Assembly: GCA_902789245.1 (NCBI GenBank)
Contig: CADAND010000003.1
Span: forward strand, 86,168-150,167
Direction: 5' to 3'
Source of the DNA: an uncultured Bacteroidia bacterium
Lineage (GTDB): Bacteria; Bacteroidota; Bacteroidia; Bacteroidales; UBA932
DNA: 64,000 nt
A model generated the notes under the pieces. That model did no database searches and was not told where the DNA came from. It saw nothing but the letters and a program-made list of their open reading frames with translations. Position 1 is the first letter of the stretch. Every line of letters starts with the position of its first letter. A program made the position numbers and the translations under genes. Shown one piece after another: positions 58,572-64,000 of this stretch.

Positions 58572-59248
58572 AACGTATTTTAACTCTCACCCTCTGCTGC
58601 CTCGGCGCGGCTGCCCTGCTGGTCAGCTGCGGCGGGAACGCCGCCAAGAAAGCCGCCCGGGAGGCGGAAAAGGCCGCCGCCGACTCCGTCGCGGCAGCGG
58701 AACAAACCCAACGTACCATGGAGAAAATCGCCCAACTGCCGGCCGAGCCGGTTTTCGACATCATCACCTCGATGGGTGTCATCAAGATCAAACTTTACGA
58801 AGGCACTCCCAAGCACCGCGAGAATTTCGCGAAACTCGCCCTCGAGAAATATTATGACGGGATGCTCTTCCACCGCGTCATCAACGGCTTCATGATCCAG
58901 GGCGGCGACCCGCTGACCAAGGATGCGGCCAACAAGGCCCGCTTCGGCACGGGCGGTCCGGACTACACCGTCCCCGCTGAGTTCGTGCCCGAGTACCGCC
59001 ACAAGAAGGGCGCCATCGCGGCCGCCCGCCGCGGCGACGCCGTCAATCCCTACAAGGAATCCTCCGGCTCCCAGTTCTATCTGGTTCAGGATGAGCGCAA
59101 TTGCGCCCAGTTGGACGGGGAGTACACCGTGTTCGGCGAGACCATTGAGGGCCTCGACGTGATCGACAAGATCGCCGCCGTCCAGACCGACGGCCGCGAC
59201 TGCCCGGTCCAGGATGTAAAAATCATCACGGTCAAGCTCGAAGAATAG
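58568..59248 (+). CDS. Peptidyl-prolyl isomerase, cyclophilin-type lipoprotein
   Basis: A 226-residue predicted lipoprotein (lipobox LLVSC, Cys21) with an Ala/Glu/Lys helical linker (about 26-55) and a cyclophilin domain showing FAKLALEKYYDGMLFHRVINGFMIQGGDP and SGSQFYLVQD. It would speed proline isomerisation in the periplasm or at the inner face of the outer membrane. ATG 58568 overlaps the flippase stop; the upstream in-frame ATG lies deep in the flippase gene. Confidence 0.9.
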   Translation: MKRILTLTLCCLGAAALLVSCGGNAAKKAAREAEKAAADSVAAAEQTQRTMEKIAQLPAEPVFDIITSMGVIKIKLYEGTPKHRENFAKLALEKYYDGMLFHRVINGFMIQGGDPLTKDAANKARFGTGGPDYTVPAEFVPEYRHKKGAIAAARRGDAVNPYKESSGSQFYLVQDERNCAQLDGEYTVFGETIEGLDVIDKIAAVQTDGRDCPVQDVKIITVKLEE

Positions 59249-59325
59249 CCGTGCTGGCATAAAAATTGCTATTGAAATTAACCGAATAGTTTTTTCATAG
59301 GTTTAATTTTAGGTTAGAATTGCGA

Positions 59326-59360
59326 GAGGGCCCCGCTGGGAAGCGGGACCCTCAGTTTTT
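59326..59360 (+). terminator. Terminator of the flippase-cyclophilin operon
   Basis: GAGGGCCCCGC (59326-59336) pairs with GCGGGACCCTC (59343-59353), one C-A mismatch, followed by AGTTTTTTT. Confidence 0.85.
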
Positions 59361-59443
59361 TTATTATTTCTTTGGGCTGGGAAGCGGGACCCTCAATTTT
59401 TTTATTATTTCTTTGGGCTGGGAAGCGGGACCCTTGATTTTTT
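59335..59443. repeat. 41-bp tandem repeat, about 2.6 copies
   Basis: Units start at 59335, 59376 and 59417 and read GCTGGGAAGCGGGACCCTCA then T-rich TTATTATTTCTTTGG. The first unit supplies the 3' arm and T tract of the terminator; the next copies repeat this arm without the matching 5' arm. The third copy ends near 59443. Confidence 0.85.
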
Positions 59444-59477
59444 CACGCAGAATGGGCGTTCTTTTTCGGGAAATGTT

Positions 59478-59485
59478 TATTTTTG
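59478..59485 (+). promoter_or_regulatory. -7 element of the DUF4954 operon
   Basis: TATTTTTG, 31 nt upstream of the ATG at 59517; no clear -33 element. Confidence 0.45.
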
Positions 59486-59516
59486 TGAGTTATAACACAC
59501 AAAAAGCCACATCTGT

Positions 59517-61721
59517 ATGGAAAAGGTGACTGTTCTCCCTCCCGAAAAGCTGATCAACGGTTGGATCGATCCCAAGTATCTCCCCGAAGGCAAGGACAAG
59601 TATTACATCCGCAACAAGCAGGTCCGCAAGCCGCACGGCGGCTGGCGCCACCTGACCAGCGACGAGATCGAGCGCCTGGTCAAGAACGACAACGCGGCTG
59701 CCAGCTGGGACACCATCTGGGTCACGGACGACTTCCGTCCGCAGGCGATCAAGAACAACAATTTCTTCGGCACCGTACGCATCGGACGCGTGTCCGAGAA
59801 CGGACTCCAGTTCCATGACCTGCGTCTGCCGATCGGCATCAGCAATTCCTCCATCCACTCCTGTGACATCGGCGACGACTGCGCCATCCACAACGTCCAC
59901 TACCTCTCGCACTATATCATCGGCAACCGCTCCATGCTCTTCAACGTCGAGGAGATGTGCGCCACGGACCACTCCAAGTTCGGCAACGGCATCATCAAGG
60001 ACGGCGAGTCCGAGGACGTGCGCGTCAAGATCGAGGTGATGAACGAGACCGGCTGCCGTGCGGTCTATCCCTTCGACGGGATGACGACGGCGGATGCCTA
60101 CATGTGGGCCAAGTACATCGACGACGAGCCCCTGCAGGCGAAACTCCGGGAGATCACCCAGGCATCCTTCGACAGCCACCGCGGCTACTACGGCACGGTG
60201 GGCGAGGGCTGCGTGATCAAGAATTCCTCCATCATCAAGGATGCCAGGATCGGCAACGCCTGCTACATCAAAGGCGCCAGCAAGCTCAAGAACATCACGA
60301 TCAACTCCTCCGAGAAGGAGCCGTCCCAGATCGGCGAGAACGTCATCCTGGTCAACGGTATCATGGGTTACGGCAGCCGCGTCTTCTATTCCTGCACGGC
60401 GATCCGTTTCGTGATCGGTAACAACAGCGCCCTCAAGTTCGGCGCCCGCCTGATCAACTCCGTGCTCGGAGACAATTCCACGATTTCCTGCTGCGAGGTG
60501 CTCCACAACCTCATTTTCCCGGCGCACGAGCAGCACCACAACAACTCCTTCCTGATCGCCGCCTGCGTCAAGGGACAGAGCAACATGGCCGCCGGCGCGA
60601 CCATCGGCTCCAACCACAACAGCCGCACCAACGACAACGAGGTGGTGGCCGGCCGCGGCTTCTGGCCCGGCCTGTGCACCAGCATCAAGCACTCCTGCGT
60701 GTTCGCCAGCTACACCCTCCTCGCCAAGGCCGACTACCCGGCCGAGCTGAACATCCCGCTCCCGTTCTCCCTGCTGAGCAACAATGCCAAGGAGGACCGG
60801 CTGGAGGTGGCGCCGGCCTTCTGGTGGAGCCACAACATGTACGCGCTGGCGCGCAACAACTGGAAGTACAAGACCCGCGACAAGCGGATCACCAAAACCC
60901 AGAACATCGAATTCGATACCTTCGCCCCCGATAGCATGGAGGAGACCCTCCAGGCCCGCGAACTGCTGGAGCTCTGGACGGCCAAGGCGTGGTATCGCCA
61001 GGAAAATAAACCTTTCGACAAACTCAAGGACGAGCAGCTGCGGGCTAAGGGCCGCGAATTGCTCAATGGGGACTCCAAGACCGTTGACGCGCTCAAGGTT
61101 CTCGGCGAGAACATGGAGAAAAGCCATCGGGACGTCCTCATCCGCCGGCCTTGGCGGGCCTATCACGCTTACGGTGACATGCTGGTGCATTATGCCGTGA
61201 TGAATGCGCTGGACTACCTCGAGGCCAATCCGGGTGAGACGCTCTCTTCCATGTCGGCCATGCTGAAGAGCCGTCGTCAGCGCGAGTGGGTCAACCTGGG
61301 CGGACAGCTGATGATGACGACCGAGTTCGATCGTCTCCGCGCCGATATCCGGAGCGGCAAACTGGCCGACTGGAAGGACATCCACAAGCGTTATAATGAC
61401 ATCTGGAGGCGTTATCCCGTCGACAAGCTCCGCCACGCCTATCTCTCGCTCTGCGCGCTGTTGGGTGTCGAAAAAATGGACGCAACCCTGTGGCAGCAGG
61501 CCATTGACGAGGAGGTCCGCATCCAGCACTATATCTGCGATGCGGTTTACAACACCCGCAAGAAAGACCACGAGAATCCCTTCCGCCAGGCCACTTACCG
61601 CAATGCCGAGGAGATGACCGCCGCGATCGGGACCCTGGATGAAAACAGCTTCGTCCGGCAGATCCGGTCGGAGACCGAGACCAACCTGCACCGCCTCGAG
61701 GAGCTCCGTTTACGTATCTAA
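59517..61721 (+). CDS. DUF4954 protein with left-handed beta-helix region
   Basis: A 734-residue cytoplasmic protein of the Bacteroidota family DUF4954. Residues about 95-400 contain hexapeptide-like repeats of the left-handed beta-helix fold (IHSCDIGDDCAIHNVHYL, VIKNSSIIKDARIGNACYIK) as in sugar acyl- or nucleotidyltransferases; the C-terminal 300 residues are helical and charged. The substrate is unknown. It is followed after 12 nt by a SIS-domain gene, which suggests a step in sugar-phosphate metabolism. Confidence 0.82.
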   Translation: MEKVTVLPPEKLINGWIDPKYLPEGKDKYYIRNKQVRKPHGGWRHLTSDEIERLVKNDNAAASWDTIWVTDDFRPQAIKNNNFFGTVRIGRVSENGLQFHDLRLPIGISNSSIHSCDIGDDCAIHNVHYLSHYIIGNRSMLFNVEEMCATDHSKFGNGIIKDGESEDVRVKIEVMNETGCRAVYPFDGMTTADAYMWAKYIDDEPLQAKLREITQASFDSHRGYYGTVGEGCVIKNSSIIKDARIGNACYIKGASKLKNITINSSEKEPSQIGENVILVNGIMGYGSRVFYSCTAIRFVIGNNSALKFGARLINSVLGDNSTISCCEVLHNLIFPAHEQHHNNSFLIAACVKGQSNMAAGATIGSNHNSRTNDNEVVAGRGFWPGLCTSIKHSCVFASYTLLAKADYPAELNIPLPFSLLSNNAKEDRLEVAPAFWWSHNMYALARNNWKYKTRDKRITKTQNIEFDTFAPDSMEETLQARELLELWTAKAWYRQENKPFDKLKDEQLRAKGRELLNGDSKTVDALKVLGENMEKSHRDVLIRRPWRAYHAYGDMLVHYAVMNALDYLEANPGETLSSMSAMLKSRRQREWVNLGGQLMMTTEFDRLRADIRSGKLADWKDIHKRYNDIWRRYPVDKLRHAYLSLCALLGVEKMDATLWQQAIDEEVRIQHYICDAVYNTRKKDHENPFRQATYRNAEEMTAAIGTLDENSFVRQIRSETETNLHRLEELRLRI

Positions 61722-61733
61722 AATCAACCTTTT

Positions 61734-62744
61734 ATGAATCTGAAAGACAACAAGTACGCTAAGTATTATCTGGTACAGGAGATGATGGGGACTGTCCCCA
61801 CCGTCGCCAAGTTTGATCCCGCATGCTCCCAGTTCGTCACGGAGTCCCTGCGCAAGACGGGCCGCATGTTCTTCACCGGCGAGGGCTCTTCCCGCCTGTT
61901 CCCGGCCAAGAACTGCCGCCGGGTCGCGCTGACCTGGGGCCTGCCCGTCGAGGTCCAGAACGACGGCTCCCACCAGGCTGCCGGCTATGACCTGAGTAAA
62001 TTCACCGTCCTGGTCGATTCCAACTCCGGCCGCACCAAGGAAGCCCTGATGCTCGCCAGGAAGCTGCAGGCCGAGGGCCACAAGGACTGCTTCGCGCTGA
62101 GCGCCAACCCCGACACCCCGATCCGCCAGGCCTGTGTGGACGGCCACGTCCTGGGTTGCGGGTGGGAGGAGGCCGTCGCCGCCACCAAGAGCGTGGCCGA
62201 GCAGGCTCTCTTCTGCGAATCCATCTTCTGGAACCTTGCCGGCAAGGATATGAAAGCCGCCCTGAAAGGCCTTCCCGAGAAGCTCGAGCAGGCGATGACC
62301 CTGCCCGTGGATCCCGAGATCGTGAAGTGGGTCAAAGGCGCCCACACCATCTACTTCGCCGGCTACAACGACGGCGTGGCCGAGGAGCTGACCCTCAAGA
62401 CCAACGAGATCACCCGTCGCAAGAGCGATTTCCTGGAGGGCACCTACGCCGTCCACGGCATCGAGGAAGTGATGCAGGAAGGCGACATCGTCTTCGTGGT
62501 GAATCCGATCGAGAGCGAGTACGACAAGTTCCTGACCGTCTTCAAGGGCGCAGGTGTGCACGTGGTGGCCATCGACACCAAGCCGACGCCGTTCGAGAAG
62601 ACCATCATCGTGCCGGAGGCCGGCGCAATGCAGCCGTATGTCTTCCTCTGCGCCGGTTGGAACGTCCTCGTGGAGGTCGGCATCAGCGACGGCATCAACC
62701 TCGACAAGCCGGAGCGCGCCCGCAAGGTCGGCAACGAAATGTAA
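61734..62744 (+). CDS. SIS-domain sugar isomerase-like protein
   Basis: A 336-residue protein of two SIS domains, like the isomerase half of GlmS but without the glutaminase domain. Sugar-phosphate motifs are FFTGEGSSRLFPA (47-59) and LVDSNSGRTKEAL (93-105); the second domain has IYFAGYNDGVAEE. It may bind or isomerise a phosphorylated (amino) sugar. Its close linkage with DUF4954 points to a shared pathway; it precedes lplA by 15 nt. Confidence 0.82.
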   Translation: MNLKDNKYAKYYLVQEMMGTVPTVAKFDPACSQFVTESLRKTGRMFFTGEGSSRLFPAKNCRRVALTWGLPVEVQNDGSHQAAGYDLSKFTVLVDSNSGRTKEALMLARKLQAEGHKDCFALSANPDTPIRQACVDGHVLGCGWEEAVAATKSVAEQALFCESIFWNLAGKDMKAALKGLPEKLEQAMTLPVDPEIVKWVKGAHTIYFAGYNDGVAEELTLKTNEITRRKSDFLEGTYAVHGIEEVMQEGDIVFVVNPIESEYDKFLTVFKGAGVHVVAIDTKPTPFEKTIIVPEAGAMQPYVFLCAGWNVLVEVGISDGINLDKPERARKVGNEM

Positions 62745-62759
62745 ATCCCCGGTCGCCGT

Positions 62760-63710
62760 ATGCGGTTTCTGACAAACCCTTCGACCGACCCCTGGTACAA
62801 TATGTCGTTCGACGAGTACTGCCTGGAGCAGTATCCGTCGAACGATGTTTTTTTCTATCTCTGGCGCAACCGTCCGTCCGTGATCGTGGGCGCCAACCAG
62901 AACGTCTATACCGAGGTGAATCTCGGCTACCTGGAGGCGAACGACATCCGGCTCGCCCGCCGGGTGACGGGAGGCGGCGCGGTCTATCACGACCTGCAGA
63001 ATCTCAACTACACCATCGTCGGGCGGGAAGTCTCGCCGGAGCCGGTCGCGCAGGCCCTGCGCGCGCTGGGTGTCCCGGCCGAGCTGACCGGGCGCAACGA
63101 CATCTTTGTCGAGGGCCGGAAGGTGTCCGGCTATGCCCGCCGCCTCTGGCGCGACCGGCAGATCATCCACGGCACGCTGATGTACGACGTGGACCTGGAC
63201 ACCCTGGCCCGTGCACTGGATGTGCCCGGCTCCAAGCTCGCCGTCAAGGGCATCGCCTCCGTGCGCAGCCGGGTGGCCAACCTGAAAGATTATCTGCCGC
63301 AATTCCCGTCCCTGGATGCGCTGCAGGCTGCCCTGGGGGAGATTCTGGCGGCAGGCGACGGGGAACTGCCTTTCGAGGACGCGCGCCGCGCGGAGGTACA
63401 GGCGCTCTCGGACGCGAAGTTCTCCACCTGGGAGTGGATCTACGGGCAGTCCCGCGGGGCGGACCTGGTCCGCCGGGCGCGCTTCGCCTGCGGCACCGTC
63501 GAGGTGCACGTCTCACTCGACCGCGGCGTGCTGACCGCCCTGCGCTTCGCGGGCGACTTCCAGGGCGCCCTGCCCGCCGAAGGCCTCGCCGCCATTCTTA
63601 CCGGTCTGCGGTACGACCGGAGCGCCTTGCAGGAGGCCCTTTCGGGGGCCTGCGTGGGGCGTTATTTCGATGGTCTGAGTACGCAGGAACTGCTTGATCT
63701 GCTTTTTTGA
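62760..63710 (+). CDS. lplA: Lipoate-protein ligase A
   Basis: Attaches lipoate to lysines of 2-oxoacid dehydrogenases or GcvH, using ATP. The 316-residue protein has RRVTGGGAVYHD (67-78), GRNDIFVEGRKVSG (111-124) with the catalytic-site Lys121, the domain FSTWEWIYGQS and a C-terminal small domain that forms lipoyl-AMP. It is the last protein gene before the rRNA operon. Confidence 0.93.
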   Translation: MRFLTNPSTDPWYNMSFDEYCLEQYPSNDVFFYLWRNRPSVIVGANQNVYTEVNLGYLEANDIRLARRVTGGGAVYHDLQNLNYTIVGREVSPEPVAQALRALGVPAELTGRNDIFVEGRKVSGYARRLWRDRQIIHGTLMYDVDLDTLARALDVPGSKLAVKGIASVRSRVANLKDYLPQFPSLDALQAALGEILAAGDGELPFEDARRAEVQALSDAKFSTWEWIYGQSRGADLVRRARFACGTVEVHVSLDRGVLTALRFAGDFQGALPAEGLAAILTGLRYDRSALQEALSGACVGRYFDGLSTQELLDLLF

Positions 63711-63728
63711 AAAATTTCTCAAAATAAA

Positions 63729-63760
63729 TTTGGCATTTTCGAAAAAGTGGTTTACCTTTG
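63729..63760 (+). promoter_or_regulatory. rRNA operon promoter
   Basis: TTTG at 63729-63732 and TACCTTTG at 63753-63760 with 20 bp spacing, followed by CAGTCCC. The leader to 16S is about 140 nt and starts with a small CCTTTCC-GAGA-GGAAGG hairpin. Confidence 0.85.
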
Positions 63761-63906
63761 CAGTCCCTTTCCGAGAGGAAGGATTGAAGATCATTGAAAA
63801 TACTGGAAGATAAGTACAAGCAAGTACCGAGAAACTAAGAATCGAGAGCGTTAATTTCTTTTGAAATTGATCGAGTGTCAGGAGAGACTAGAAGTATAAA
63901 GAATAT

Positions 63907-64000
63907 ACAAAGAAGAGTTTGATCCTGGCTCAGGATGAACGCTAGCGGCAGGCTTAACACATGCAAGTCGAGGGGCAGCGCGAGGTAGCAATACTTTGGC
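63907..64000 (+). rRNA. rrs: 16S ribosomal RNA, 5' end (cut by window end)
   Basis: GAAGAGTTTGATCCTGGCTC (from 63912) is the universal 16S start, corresponding to E. coli position 6 onward, so position 1 falls near 63907. The following AGGATGAACGCTAGCGGC and CTTAACACATGCAAGTCGA are typical of Bacteroidales. Only about 94 nt are present. Confidence 0.97.

Noticed and set aside
59335-59443. CRISPR-like array
   Set aside because: The 41-bp units follow each other directly without spacers, there are fewer than three full copies, and no cas gene is near.
59490-61691. 733-codon open frame opposite DUF4954
   Set aside because: Same cause: composition shadow, no promoter, and no recognisable domain.

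Overview
The window reads as one contiguous chromosomal stretch from a member of the Bacteroidota, most likely an uncultured, fairly GC-rich Bacteroidales of gut type. The evidence is threefold. Genes are preceded by the Bacteroidota promoter signature (TTTG about 19 bp before TAnnTTTG). Gene families typical of the phylum are present (bactofilin, DUF4270, DUF3098, DUF4294, DUF4954, a GT5-type glycogen synthase fragment). The rRNA operon at the right end starts with a Bacteroidales-like 16S 5' end. The genus cannot be fixed from 94 nt of 16S.

Layout. 1-716 holds the end of fusA plus rpsJ, followed by a CAT tRNA. 1185-8220 carries two small unknown genes, a bactofilin, an outer-membrane barrel, and a run cdaA, mutS2, yraN, manC. 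8510-12392 is rplC-rplD-rplW-rplB-rpsS-rplV-rpsC with its own promoter and terminator. 12489-22206 carries a TlpA-like lipoprotein, uvrC, pnuC, acpP, DUF4270 and a GT5 protein, then ftsX-DUF3098-uppP-lpxH, and DUF4294. 22706-33282 resumes the ribosomal cluster from rplP to rplQ, including secY, map, infA, rpmJ and rpoA. The S10/spc/alpha supercluster is therefore split into three blocks by two groups of unrelated housekeeping genes.

33286-36193 is a shikimate pair on the minus strand: a fused AroD-AroA protein and AroB. A tRNA-Leu follows. 36657-43808 encodes secreted or envelope proteins (polysaccharide deacetylase, serine hydrolase, CE1-like esterase), a dicarboxylate-type symporter and an M24 peptidase. 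44203-49669 is the one clearly accessory locus. It has a divergent 52-residue ORF, a long structured leader, a methyltransferase-like protein that lacks its catalytic motif, an Eco57I-type adenine methyltransferase with an AT-rich specificity half, and a GIY-YIG/T5orf172-helicase fusion. I read this as an atypical restriction-modification or defence island. 49682-53113 (minus) is pyrH-frr-dusB-lpxK.

The right part has a lone sdhC-like gene, rplM-rpsI, rpsB-tsf behind a structured leader, a polysaccharide flippase with a cyclophilin lipoprotein, a 41-bp tandem repeat, DUF4954 with a SIS-domain protein and lplA, and finally the 16S rRNA promoter and 5' end. Intergenic DNA is unusually rich in palindromes: a GTCATTC...GAATCTC family, a 75-bp element behind both tRNA genes, and three large hairpin regions.
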